From Herbidospora daliensis (GTDB taxonomy: Bacteria > Actinomycetota > Actinomycetes > Streptosporangiales > Streptosporangiaceae), in assembly GCF_001570585.1 (NCBI RefSeq), contig NZ_BBXF01000001.1, positions 239,421-303,420 on the forward strand: a DNA stretch of 64,000 nucleotides. Direction: 5' to 3'. The notes beneath the pieces are model-generated. The model was not told the origin of the DNA. It did no database searches and was given only the letters and a program-made list of their open reading frames with translations. Of this stretch, positions 44,596 through 53,022 are shown piece by piece. The number at the start of each line of letters is the position of its first letter. Position 1 is the stretch's first letter. A program made the translations under genes and the position numbers.

Positions 44596-45382
44596 GTTCC
44601 CGTCCCTCCGTCCTGATGGCCGTGCGCAGCGCCTCGGCCGCGGCTTCGAGGAGATCGGCGGCGGCCCGCCGCTGCGGCGGGTCGAGCCGGGCCGACAACA
44701 ACCCGACGACGGCGTCGGCGAGCGCGGGCAGCGGCTCGTTGGCGCGTTCCACGACGCGCGACTCCAGCGCGGGCCGGACCCCGTCGAGCACGACCTCCGC
44801 CGGCACGTGCAGCCCGCGCGTCGCGTCGATGATCACGTTCTGCAGGAGGCAGAAGACGTCGCGCGCGACGGCCCGGCGGCCGAAGACGGCCATCAGGTCC
44901 TCGACCGCGCAGACCGGCGGCTCCAGCCCGGTGGCCCGCAGCAGGCCCGGATGGTCGGCGGCGAAGTCGGCCACCGCCAGCACCAGGCCCTCGGCGGCGG
45001 CCATGCGGCCGCCCGGTCCTGATTCCAGCATCTGTAGCCAGCTATCGCGATAGGACCAGAACGTGTAGACCACGGTCTCGCGCGCCAGTTCGGTCAGCGC
45101 GTCGACCCGCCCGAAGCAGTCGGGCAACTCCCCGCCGTAGGCGGCCGCGAGCGAATGCCGCGCCCTCGGCCCCACGACCGTGTACAACGTGCTGGTCGAG
45201 CCCCCCGACACGTCCAGCACCTCCCTGCCGACCCGGCCACCGGCCTCGGCCACCTCGCGGCACGCCGCGTAGTAGACCGTCCTGGTCGCCCAGTGGCGCT
45301 GCCCGTGGCGGCTCCCCTGTAACAGGCGTTCCCGCCACCGGGCGGCCACGCTCCGGCGAGATTCCGTGAGTACGTCGGCCAC
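44570..45382 (-). CDS. TetR-like transcriptional regulator
   Basis: A protein of about 270 aa. The N-terminal helices (ACREVAEAGGRVGREVLDVSGGSTSTLYTVVGPRARHSLAAAY region) follow a TetR-like helix-turn-helix order, and the rest is helical, as in TetR ligand domains. It faces an MFS exporter gene across 223 bp, a common arrangement for a drug-responsive repressor and its pump. GTG 45382 has GGAGGGG just upstream; GTG 45394 is an alternative. The family assignment is moderate because the helix-turn-helix differs from the classic one. Confidence 0.7.
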   Translation of the reverse strand: MADVLTESRRSVAARWRERLLQGSRHGQRHWATRTVYYAACREVAEAGGRVGREVLDVSGGSTSTLYTVVGPRARHSLAAAYGGELPDCFGRVDALTELARETVVYTFWSYRDSWLQMLESGPGGRMAAAEGLVLAVADFAADHPGLLRATGLEPPVCAVEDLMAVFGRRAVARDVFCLLQNVIIDATRGLHVPAEVVLDGVRPALESRVVERANEPLPALADAVVGLLSARLDPPQRRAAADLLEAAAEALRTAIRTEGRERDNGPRAA

Positions 45383-45549
45383 GACCCCTCCCACCCGTAT
45401 GGACGTATTCGAATTGTCGACAGAAGACTACAGCTGACTTAAGTACTTTTCACGACCTGATTCCTTTTGGTGACATTGGTGAGGATGTTCACCAGGTGTT
45501 CCGTGCAGAAAGACGGCCGATCGGCCAACACGGAGGGACCCAGGCCGAA

Positions 45550-45594
45550 CCGTGCAAAAGTGACATGAATAGGATGCAATCCGACCTTGCACGG
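45550..45594. promoter_or_regulatory. Inverted repeat upstream of the MFS gene
   Basis: CCGTGCAA (45550-45557) faces TTGCACGG (45587-45594), and ATGCAAT lies between them. It ends 11 bp before the MFS start codon. It could bind the TetR-like protein; TAGGAT (45570-45575) is a possible -10 inside it. Confidence 0.45.
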
Positions 45595-45605
45595 AAAGGC
45601 ACCAC

Positions 45606-47060
45606 GTGACTCCCCCAGCTCGCCACGGCGGCGCGATCATCTCGGCACTGGCGTCGGCGGGCATCGTGGTCTCGGTGATGCAGACCATCGTCATCCCGAT
45701 CGTGCCCGAACTGCCGCGTTACCTCCACACCGACGCCGCCTCGGTCACCTGGGTGCTGACCGCCACCCTGCTCGCGGGCGCCGTCGCGACCCCGCTCACC
45801 GGGCGGCTGGGCGACATGTTCGGCAAGCGGCGGCTGCTGCTCATCTGCCTCGGGCTGCTGGTCGCCGGATCGGTGGTGGGGGCGCTCAGCTCCTCGCTCG
45901 TGCCGATGATCGTCGGCCGGGCCCTCCAGGGCTGCGCGGCCGGGGTGATCCCGCTGGGCATCAGCCTCATGCGCGACGAACTGCCCCCCGAGCGGCTCGG
46001 CGCCGCGATGGGCCTGATGAGCTCCTCCCTCGGCGTCGGCGGCGCCCTCGGCCTGCCGGCCGCCGCCGCCATCGCCCAGAACGCCAGCTGGCACCTGCTC
46101 TTCTGGGGCTCGGCCGCGCTGGGCCTGATCGCCATGGTCCTGGTGTGGACGCTGGTGCCGGAGTCGAGCGACCGCAGCGGCGGCCGGATCGACGTCCCGG
46201 GCGCGATCGGGCTGACCGCCGGGCTGCTCTGCCTCCTGCTGGCCATCACCAAGGGCGGCGACTGGGGCTGGGGCGGCCCGCTGACGCTGGGCCTGTTCGG
46301 CGCGGCCCTGGTGATCCTGGCCGTGTGGGGCTTCTACGAGCTGCGCCGCCCCGGGCCGCTGGTCGACCTGCGCACCTCCGCGCGGCGTCCGGTCCTGCTC
46401 ACCAACCTCGCCTCGATCGCCATCGGCTTCGCCATGTACGCCCAGGCGCTCGCCATCCCGCAACTCCTCCAGCTGCCCGCCGCCACCGGCCACGGGCTCG
46501 GCCAGTCGATGCTCGTGGCGGGCCTGTGCATGGCCCCCGGCGGACTGGTCATGATCTTCGTGTCGCCCCTGTCGGCCAAGCTGTCGGCCTGGAAGGGCGC
46601 CAAGGTCTCGCTGATGACCGGCGCCCTGGTGTTCGCCGTCGGCGACCTCGCCGCGTTGTGGCTGCTGAGCGCCCCCTGGCAGCTCATCGTGGTCAGCGTG
46701 ATCACCTCCACCGGCATGGCCCTGGCCTTCGCCGCCATCCCGGCCCTGATCATGGCGAACGTCCCGCACACCGAGACCGCCGCCGCCAACGGCCTCAACG
46801 CGCTGATGCGCTCGGTGGGCACCTCCACCGCCAGCGCGGTCGTCGGCGTGGCCCTGGCGCACATGACCCAGCCGTTCGCCGGGACCGTCGTGCCGACCCT
46901 TGACGGATTCAAGCTGACGTTCATCCTGGGAGCGGTGGCCGCCATGCTGGCAGCGCTGATCATGGCGTTCGTGCCGGGCCGGCGGCGAAGTGTGGCGTAT
47001 GCCACCCCTACAAAAGAAGCGGCGGGTATGGCGGCCGGCCACGTTCACCGCTCCTCATAA
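45606..47060 (+). CDS. MFS drug exporter (DHA2, 14-helix type)
   Basis: A 484-aa inner-membrane protein with about 14 hydrophobic segments. Motif A is visible (GRLGDMFGKRRLLL), as is the early VMQTIVIPIVPELPRYL region with the Val-Thr-Trp-Val stretch of the EmrB/QacA type. It should export toxic or antibiotic compounds using proton flow. GTG 45606 has GGAAAGG about 6 nt upstream. The divergent TetR-like gene probably regulates it. Confidence 0.9.
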   Translation: MTPPARHGGAIISALASAGIVVSVMQTIVIPIVPELPRYLHTDAASVTWVLTATLLAGAVATPLTGRLGDMFGKRRLLLICLGLLVAGSVVGALSSSLVPMIVGRALQGCAAGVIPLGISLMRDELPPERLGAAMGLMSSSLGVGGALGLPAAAAIAQNASWHLLFWGSAALGLIAMVLVWTLVPESSDRSGGRIDVPGAIGLTAGLLCLLLAITKGGDWGWGGPLTLGLFGAALVILAVWGFYELRRPGPLVDLRTSARRPVLLTNLASIAIGFAMYAQALAIPQLLQLPAATGHGLGQSMLVAGLCMAPGGLVMIFVSPLSAKLSAWKGAKVSLMTGALVFAVGDLAALWLLSAPWQLIVVSVITSTGMALAFAAIPALIMANVPHTETAAANGLNALMRSVGTSTASAVVGVALAHMTQPFAGTVVPTLDGFKLTFILGAVAAMLAALIMAFVPGRRRSVAYATPTKEAAGMAAGHVHRSS

Positions 47061-47134
47061 CCGGCATATCGTCCTCGTCAGCGGGGGATGTGGCCCACAA
47101 GGACACATCACCTGACCACACTGCGAGGACCGCG

Positions 47135-47452
47135 ATGGATCCGCTTCTGCCCGCCATCCAGCAGATGATCGACGCCACCAACCGGGGCGACGCCGACGCC
47201 CTGCTGGGGGCCTTCGCCGAGGACGCCGTCGTCAACGACTTCGGCCGCACCTTCGAGGGGCGCGACCGCATCGCCGAATGGAACGAGCGGGAGAACATCG
47301 GCGCCCGCACCAAGATCGTGGTCACGGGGGCGCGCACCACGGGCGAATCGACCACGGTCGCGGTCACCGTGTCCGGCGACGGCTACAACGGGCCGGGCAC
47401 CCTGACCTTCCGCACGCACGACACCCTTATCGACCGGCTTGACATCACTTGA
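47135..47452 (+). CDS. SnoaL-like (NTF2-fold) small protein
   Basis: A 105-aa protein with the SnoaL/NTF2 pattern (IQQMIDATNRGDADALLGAFAEDAVVNDFGRTFEGRDRI). The family includes cyclases and many small proteins of unknown ligand. ATG 47135 has GAGG 6-7 nt upstream. It lies 74 bp after the MFS gene on the same strand and may share its transcript. Confidence 0.85.
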   Translation: MDPLLPAIQQMIDATNRGDADALLGAFAEDAVVNDFGRTFEGRDRIAEWNERENIGARTKIVVTGARTTGESTTVAVTVSGDGYNGPGTLTFRTHDTLIDRLDIT

Positions 47453-47470
47453 CGGACAGATCCGTCAAGT
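47447..47470. promoter_or_regulatory. Perfect 10-bp inverted repeat over the SnoaL stop codon
   Basis: ACTTGACGGA (47447-47456), CAGA, TCCGTCAAGT (47461-47470). It could be an operator for the TPR gene starting at 47547 or a small terminator. Just downstream CGTACGAGA occurs twice (47514-47522, 47528-47536), directly before that gene's ribosome site. Confidence 0.5.
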
Positions 47471-47546
47471 ACCAAGAAAGGCTGGTGCAAGCGGAGGGTC
47501 TATCACTTGTTCGCGTACGAGAGAAAACGTACGAGAAGGAGCGCGG

Positions 47547-49433
47547 ATGGCCCACGAGGGGGACCGCCAGGGACCGGGCACGGCGCTGGCGGCCGGGGAA
47601 CACGCACTGCACGCGGAGGGGGATCTGCGTGCGGCCCGCCAGTGGTTCGAGCTGGCCTGGCGCCGGGCCGAGGGCGACGGCGACCACGAGGGGATGGCGC
47701 GGTCGGCCCTGGGGCTGGGCGGCGTCTGGGTGCACGAGCACCGCACGGCCGAGGCCGAGTCGACGGTGCGCACCCGCCAGTGGCAGGCCATGGCCGCCGC
47801 CGACCCGGGTTCCGACCTGGCCCGGCGGCTCCGCATCCGGCTGGCCGGCGAGGACGACTACCGCCACGGCACCCACCACGCGATCATGCGGGAGGTCGCC
47901 GAGGCCCGGACCGCCGGCGAGCCGGTCGCCCTGGTCGAGGCGCTCAGCCTCGCCCACCACTGCCTGCTCGGCCCCGACCACGCCCAGACGCGCCTGGCGC
48001 TGGCCAAGGAGCTGATCGGGCACGCCGGTCGCACGGGCCGTCCCGGCGACACGGTGATGGGGGTGATGTGGCGTACCGTCGACATGTTCTTGCTCGGCGA
48101 CCCGCACGCCGAGCGCGGCCTGCGGGAACTGGAGGCCCTGCTCGACCGGAGCCCCCACCTGGCGGCCGGGTTCATCGCCAGCGCGATCCGGGTGATGCTG
48201 GCCATCCGCCAGGGCCGGTTCGCCCATGCGGAGAACCTCGCCACCGCCAGCGCCGAACGCGGCACCGCCGCCGGCGACCGCGACGCCGCGGGCTGGTACG
48301 GCGGCCAGCTCGGCACCATCCGCTGGTTCCAGGGCCGCATCGCCGAGCTGACCGGCCTGATGCACGACCAGGCCGACTCCCCCGTGCTGAGCGCGGTCGA
48401 CAACAGCTACTTCGCGGGCCTGGCCATCGCCGCCGCCACCGCCGGGGAGGACCGCCTGGCGGCCGGCATGCTGGCCCGCATCCGGGGACGCGACCTCGCG
48501 GCCCTCCCCCGGTCGAGCTCCTGGCTCTTCACCATGTACGGCGTCGCCGAGACCGCCCACCTGCTCGGCGACGAGACCGCCTCGGCCGAGGTCTACGAAC
48601 TGCTGAGCGACCACGAGGGCACCCCGGTGATCGCCAGCCTTGGCGTCACCTGCCTCGGTTCGGCCCACCACCCGCTCGGGGTGGCCAGCCTGACCGTCGG
48701 CCGCCTCGACCGCGCGATCGGCCACTTCCAGTCGGCCGTCCGGGACAACCTGGCCCTCGGCCACTGGCCCGCCGCCGTGTTGTCGCGCTGGCGGCTCGGC
48801 CACGCCCTGGCCCAGCGCCACGGCCCCGACGACGACGTGGCGCTGCGGGAGCTGGAACTGGCCACCAAGGAGGCCGCCGACCTGGGCATGGAGCTGCCGC
48901 CCCCGGTCACCCGCCGTGCCGGGGGCCCGGCGACGGCCTCGGCCCGCCGTCACGGCCGCCACTGGCGCCTCGACCTCGGCGGCCGGTCGGTCGTGGTGGA
49001 GCACAGCGTCGGCATGGGCCACCTGGCGGTCCTGATCGCCAACCCGGGCCGCGAGGTGCCCGCCGCCGACCTGGCCGGCGTGCCCGACCAGCCGCCCGAC
49101 CAGCCGGTGCTCGACGCGACGGCGCGGCGGGCGTACGAGACCCGGCTCATCCGCCTCCAGGAGGCGATCGAGGAGCGGGAGGCGCTGACCGACGCGGCGG
49201 GCGCGACCGCGTTGCGGGCCGAGCACGCGTGGCTGGCCGGCGAACTGGCCGCCGCGACCGGGCTGGGGGGCCGGTCGCGGGTGTTCACCGGCGACGGCGA
49301 ACGGGCCAGGGTGGCGGTCGGCAAGGCGATCCGCCGGGCCCTGACCCGCATAGAGGAACTCGACCAGACGGTCGCGGCCGAGCTGCGCGCGTCCGTCAAG
49401 ACGGGCGCGCGGTGCAGCTACCAGCCGCGCTGA
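47547..49433 (+). CDS. TPR-repeat protein with conserved actinomycete C-terminal domain
   Basis: A 628-aa soluble protein. Residues 1 to about 465 are helical TPR-like repeats (GEHALHAEGDLRAARQWFEL; MARSALGLGGVWVHEH). The C-terminal part (about 480-628) has a short beta segment (WRLDLGGRSVVVEHSVGMGH) and a helical tail (YETRLIRLQEAIEER, VAVGKAIRRALTRI, TGARCSYQP) that I recall at the end of many actinomycete regulators and ATPases of unknown role. It is probably a scaffold or signalling protein. ATG 47547 has AAGGAG 5-6 nt upstream. Confidence 0.85.
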   Translation: MAHEGDRQGPGTALAAGEHALHAEGDLRAARQWFELAWRRAEGDGDHEGMARSALGLGGVWVHEHRTAEAESTVRTRQWQAMAAADPGSDLARRLRIRLAGEDDYRHGTHHAIMREVAEARTAGEPVALVEALSLAHHCLLGPDHAQTRLALAKELIGHAGRTGRPGDTVMGVMWRTVDMFLLGDPHAERGLRELEALLDRSPHLAAGFIASAIRVMLAIRQGRFAHAENLATASAERGTAAGDRDAAGWYGGQLGTIRWFQGRIAELTGLMHDQADSPVLSAVDNSYFAGLAIAAATAGEDRLAAGMLARIRGRDLAALPRSSSWLFTMYGVAETAHLLGDETASAEVYELLSDHEGTPVIASLGVTCLGSAHHPLGVASLTVGRLDRAIGHFQSAVRDNLALGHWPAAVLSRWRLGHALAQRHGPDDDVALRELELATKEAADLGMELPPPVTRRAGGPATASARRHGRHWRLDLGGRSVVVEHSVGMGHLAVLIANPGREVPAADLAGVPDQPPDQPVLDATARRAYETRLIRLQEAIEEREALTDAAGATALRAEHAWLAGELAAATGLGGRSRVFTGDGERARVAVGKAIRRALTRIEELDQTVAAELRASVKTGARCSYQPR

Positions 49434-49449
49434 CCGCGTGACCGGCGGG

Positions 49450-49986
49450 TCAGACGATCCGGCCGACGTAGGCCAGGGCCTGCTTCAGCAGGGTGCCCTG
49501 ACCGCCGGTCATCTCCTGCTGGACCATCGGCGAGGCCGCCTCCTCGGGGGTGAACCACTCCAGGTCGAGGGCGTCCTGGCGGGGGGCGCAGTCGCCGGCG
49601 ACCGGGACGATGTAGGCCAGCGACACCGCGTGCTGCCGGGGGTCGTGGTAGGGCGTCACCCCCGGCGTGGGGAAGTATTCGGCGATCGTGAACGGCTGGG
49701 GCGACAGCGGCACCCGGGGCAGCGCGACCGGGCCGAGGTCCTTCTCCAGGTGCCGCAGCAGCGCGTCGCGGACCCGCTCGCCGTAGAGGACCCGGCCGGA
49801 GACCAGCGCTCGGCTGACGGTGCCGTCGGCGCCGATGCGCAGCAGCAGGCCGACGTGGGTGACCACGCCGTTCTCGTCGGCGCGGACCGGCACGGCGTCG
49901 ACGTAGAGGATCGGCAGGCGCTCGCGCATGAGCGAGAGCTCCTCGGGTGACAACCAGCCCGCCGCGGTTTCGGTCATTTCGGTCAT
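49450..49986 (-). CDS. DUF4916 (NUDIX-like) family protein
   Basis: A 178-aa protein matching the actinomycete DUF4916 family as I know it (WLSPEELSLMRERLPI, ALVSGRVLYGERVRDALLRH, FTIAEYFPTPGVTPYHDPRQ). The fold is NUDIX-like, but a canonical NUDIX box is not evident. ATG 49986 overlaps the stop of the 67-aa gene in ATGA; ATG 49977 is a possible second start. Its stop lies 16 bp from that of the convergent TPR gene. Confidence 0.88.
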   Translation of the reverse strand: MTEMTETAAGWLSPEELSLMRERLPILYVDAVPVRADENGVVTHVGLLLRIGADGTVSRALVSGRVLYGERVRDALLRHLEKDLGPVALPRVPLSPQPFTIAEYFPTPGVTPYHDPRQHAVSLAYIVPVAGDCAPRQDALDLEWFTPEEAASPMVQQEMTGGQGTLLKQALAYVGRIV

Positions 49987-50186
49987 CGCTCGATCTTATC
50001 GGGATCGCGGAACGACAACCCGGCGGCGGTCAGCGCCTCGGTGAGGATGCGGATGCCCTTGGGCCCCATCCCGTGCAGCGCCAGCAGTTCCTTCGCCGTG
50101 TACCGGGTGACGTCCTCCAGCGTGCGGCAGCCGGCCTCGGCCAGCGCCCCGTCCGCCGGGCGGCTGATCGTCGGAAGTTCGGTCAT
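49983..50186 (-). CDS. Small helix-hairpin-helix protein (alpha-CTD-like)
   Basis: A 67-aa protein containing LAEAGCRTLEDVTRYTAKEL and LHGMGPKGIRILTEAL, the helix-hairpin-helix pattern of RNA polymerase alpha C-terminal-like domains. It may bind DNA. It is translationally coupled to the DUF4916 gene by a 4-bp overlap and starts 11 bp after the beta-propeller gene. Confidence 0.8.
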   Translation of the reverse strand: MTELPTISRPADGALAEAGCRTLEDVTRYTAKELLALHGMGPKGIRILTEALTAAGLSFRDPDKIER

Positions 50187-50197
50187 GGGTGCTGATG

Positions 50198-51187
50198 CTA
50201 GGAGACGCGCCAGAGCGTCGCATTGGCTCCGGGGTCATCGGGGTCGCCTTCTGGCGAGGTGAACCCGGCACCCCACACCTGCGAGGTGCCCGGCCGGCGC
50301 GCCACGGCGGCCAGCGACGCGTCATACCCCTTGGGCCGGGGCAGCGGCGTGCTCTCCCAACTGGCGCCCTTGACCTGCCAGAAGACCGGGTTCCAGCCGC
50401 CCTGCGCGATCCAGACCCCGCCCTTGCCGTCGGGTTCCACCTCCGTGTACGGCTGCCCCTGGGCCGTCCCGAGCGTCATCCGCCACCGGGTGCCGTTCCA
50501 GTGCATCGCCAGCGGCCGGGAGAAGGTCACGTCGTCGCCCTCCTCGTCGGCCCCCTCCCACGAGACCCCGCCGACGGCCCACACGTTGCGCGCGCCGACG
50601 ACGGCGACGTCGATGAAGGTGGCGGTGGCGTCCTGGGCCGGCAGCGGGATCGCGGGCAGCGTCACCTTGCGCCAGGCCGTGCCCGACCAGCGGAAGACGC
50701 CGCTCCCGGCGGCCCAGACCTGCCCGGCTCCGGCGTCGACGGCCTGGGCGGTGCCCGGGACGGCGTGGCGTCTCCACGACGAGCCCGTCCAGTGCCGCGA
50801 GGTCTTCCCGCCGACGGCCCAGATGTCGCGGGCGGAGACGGTCTCGGCGTCGTCGGCCCGGAACGTGCCAAGCGGCCACGACGACCAGGCGCGCCCGTTC
50901 CAGGCGTAGGCCCGGTTCCCGCCGAAGGCCCAGACCCGGCTCGTGGTGGCGGCGACCGCCGACAACTCGGGCAGCCGACCGGGCAGCGTCTTCTTCGACT
51001 TGCCCTTGACCGACTGCACGAACCCCTGGCGGCGCCCGTTCAGGTATCGGTGCCCGGCGCCCCAGACGGTGCCGTCGGAGGTGACCGCGACGTCGGCGAA
51101 CACGTCGTCGCCCGGGGAGTGGACGACATGGGCGACCTGCCAGGGTGAGGCGGTGGCCGCTAATAAGACCGCGATGATTGCCCGCAT
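50198..51187 (-). CDS. Secreted beta-propeller protein
   Basis: A 329-aa protein with a short hydrophobic N-terminus (MRAIIAVLLAATASPW) and about six repeats of the type DVAVTSDGTVWGAG, AVDAGAGQVWAAG and DVAVVGARNVWAVGG, each ending in W-A-x-G. It is probably exported and could bind a cell-surface or extracellular partner. It has no enzymatic motif. ATG 51187 lies 19 bp from the start of the divergent phosphatase-like gene, so the promoters must overlap or one transcript is nearly leaderless. Confidence 0.82.
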   Translation of the reverse strand: MRAIIAVLLAATASPWQVAHVVHSPGDDVFADVAVTSDGTVWGAGHRYLNGRRQGFVQSVKGKSKKTLPGRLPELSAVAATTSRVWAFGGNRAYAWNGRAWSSWPLGTFRADDAETVSARDIWAVGGKTSRHWTGSSWRRHAVPGTAQAVDAGAGQVWAAGSGVFRWSGTAWRKVTLPAIPLPAQDATATFIDVAVVGARNVWAVGGVSWEGADEEGDDVTFSRPLAMHWNGTRWRMTLGTAQGQPYTEVEPDGKGGVWIAQGGWNPVFWQVKGASWESTPLPRPKGYDASLAAVARRPGTSQVWGAGFTSPEGDPDDPGANATLWRVS

Positions 51188-51206
51188 CCGTCCACAATAT
51201 TTCCCC

Positions 51207-51626
51207 ATGACCCTGCACGGTGCGCTTCTCCTGCCAGACGGCACCCCGGTCCGCGGCCGCGGCCTCCGCCACCCGCTGCCCCCGGGCCCGTCCCCCGATT
51301 TCGGCCTGTACGTCCTGGGCCGTCCCCCGCAGGTCCCCTGGCCCTCCGAATGGGTGCGCTGGCCCGACTTCTGGCTGCCCGCCGACCCGCCCCGCGCGGC
51401 GGCGGCGATCCGCGACCTGTACGACCGGGCTACCGGCGGCGCCGACGTCGAGGTGGCGTGCCAGGGCGGGGTGGGCCGCACCGGCACGGTGCTGGCCTGC
51501 CTGGCGACCCTGACGGGCCTGGCCCCGGACGAGGCGGTGACGTGGGTCAGGGCCACTCACGACAGGAAGGCGGTGGAGACCCCGTGGCAACGCCGCTGGG
51601 TCGGCCGCTTCGCCGCCGGCCTATAG
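51207..51626 (+). CDS. Protein-tyrosine-phosphatase-like protein
   Basis: A 139-aa cytoplasmic protein with the Cys-x5-Arg phosphatase loop in VACQGGVGRTGTVLACLA and a WPDFWLPAD segment whose Asp could be the general acid. The residue before the catalytic Cys is Ala rather than the usual His; I recall actinomycete homologues with the same change. The substrate is unknown. Its stop overlaps the convergent 66-aa gene by 6 bp. Confidence 0.85.
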   Translation: MTLHGALLLPDGTPVRGRGLRHPLPPGPSPDFGLYVLGRPPQVPWPSEWVRWPDFWLPADPPRAAAAIRDLYDRATGGADVEVACQGGVGRTGTVLACLATLTGLAPDEAVTWVRATHDRKAVETPWQRRWVGRFAAGL

Positions 51627-51821
51627 GAAGACGACCTCGGGTTCCGCCCGCCCGTGCAGCAGCCGATCGGGCCGCACCGTCAGCAGCCGGACGGGATACC
51701 CCAGGTCGACGTCGTGGTCGGGCCCCGGCGACCGGAGCACCCCGCCGCGGAAGGCGACCAGCTCCCGCTGCCAGGCCCGCCCGCCGAACGCACCGTCGGG
51801 CGGATGGACCTCGACGCTCAT
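51621..51821 (-). CDS. Small hypothetical protein (66 aa)
   Basis: MSVEVHPPDGAFGGRAWQ followed by a beta-rich, acidic-to-neutral body. I do not recognise the family. Its ATG shares one base with the stop of the methyltransferase gene (TGATG), which supports real translation by coupling. Confidence 0.65.
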   Translation of the reverse strand: MSVEVHPPDGAFGGRAWQRELVAFRGGVLRSPGPDHDVDLGYPVRLLTVRPDRLLHGRAEPEVVFL

Positions 51822-52543
51822 CACGCCGCCCCCAGCACGAGGTAGACGGGCAGCGCCATCAGGAACTCGCCCCGCTCGTCGGCGTCCCGCAGGGCGGAGA
51901 ACCACGCGCCGGGCGCCGGGATAAGCCGCTCGTCGAGCACCGGGATGACCGCCGCCGCGTCAGCCAGCTCGGTCGACACCCCGAGGAACGCCGTGACCTC
52001 GACGGTTCGGAACCCCTGCCGGACCAGCCGGCGACGGAGCGTGCGCCCCATCGACGGGTTCGGCACCAGCGTGCGGAAGACCCCGAGCACCCGGTCGGCG
52101 AGCTCGTCGTCGACCCCGTCGACGACCAAGCCGCTCCAGTCGACGTCGACCAGGCAGATCCGCCCGCCGGGGGCCGTCGCCCGCACGAGGTTGCCGACGA
52201 CCCGGTCGGGATCGGGGACGTGCTGGAGCACCCGCTCGGCCCAGACGACGTCGAAGGCGGCGGGGCTGTCGAACGTGGCCAGGTCTCCCCGCTGCGCCGT
52301 CACGCCGGGGATCTCCCCCGCCGCCTCGACCATCGCGGGGTCGGAGTCGAGGGCGGTGACGTGCGCGCCGAGGGCGGCGAACCGGGCGGCCATGTCACCG
52401 GGGCCGCACCCGGCGTCGAGCACCCGCTCGTCACGACTGACTTCGAGCAGGTCGAGCCCCTGGTCCCGGATCTTTTTGACCATGGCGTGCCGGGAGACCC
52501 GGGCCAGATAGTCGCGCATGTCCTGACCGTGAAACACCGCCAT
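51821..52543 (-). CDS. SAM-dependent methyltransferase
   Basis: A 240-aa class I methyltransferase with motif I VLDAGCGPGDMAARF, the acidic loop ALDSDPAM, and AERVLQHVPDPDRVV, as in the UbiE/type 11 group of small-molecule methylases. The substrate is unknown. ATG 52543 (MAVFHGQDMRDYLARVS) begins where the conserved part begins; an extension to 52639 is not convincing. Confidence 0.88.
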   Translation of the reverse strand: MAVFHGQDMRDYLARVSRHAMVKKIRDQGLDLLEVSRDERVLDAGCGPGDMAARFAALGAHVTALDSDPAMVEAAGEIPGVTAQRGDLATFDSPAAFDVVWAERVLQHVPDPDRVVGNLVRATAPGGRICLVDVDWSGLVVDGVDDELADRVLGVFRTLVPNPSMGRTLRRRLVRQGFRTVEVTAFLGVSTELADAAAVIPVLDERLIPAPGAWFSALRDADERGEFLMALPVYLVLGAA

Positions 52544-52649
52544 GTGGCGCCCCCGTGGCTGTATCCGGCTGACGACCCGAGCCTGACAACGGGAGCACCA
52601 ACCGACAAGGACCGCTCCAGGCAGGCATTCCTCCCTCAACCCATGGCCG

Positions 52650-52988
52650 TCACCAGTCGCGGGTGGCGATGAGTTCCTCGATGTCGGCGTCGTCGAAACC
52701 GTAGGCGGAGGCGATGAACCAGAAGTCCTCCGCGATCAGCTCCCGGGCGGCCGTCTCGATCTCGCTGTCGGCTTCGTGGAACTCCTCGTCGAGGGCGTTG
52801 AACTCGTCGGTCGCCGCGTGGGTGAGCGCGTAGAGGGCGGCCAGGTCGCCGGGCTGCTCGGCCTCGATGCGGTCGCACAACCGCAGCAGCACGGCCTTCC
52901 CCTTGTCGACGAGCTCGTCGGGGAAGTAGGGGTCGCGGTACATGCCGGCGAGGAACGGATGCGCGGCGATCTTCAGATTCACGGGCAT
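52650..52988 (-). CDS. DUF5713 family protein
   Basis: A 112-aa helical, acidic protein (PFLAGMYRDPYFPDELVDKG, FDDADIEELIATRDW) that I recall as DUF5713, with no known function. ATG 52988 is at the conserved N-terminus. Confidence 0.82.
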   Translation of the reverse strand: MPVNLKIAAHPFLAGMYRDPYFPDELVDKGKAVLLRLCDRIEAEQPGDLAALYALTHAATDEFNALDEEFHEADSEIETAARELIAEDFWFIASAYGFDDADIEELIATRDW

Positions 52989-53022
52989 GCCGGGATACTG
53001 GCGCACGCCACCGACAATCCGG

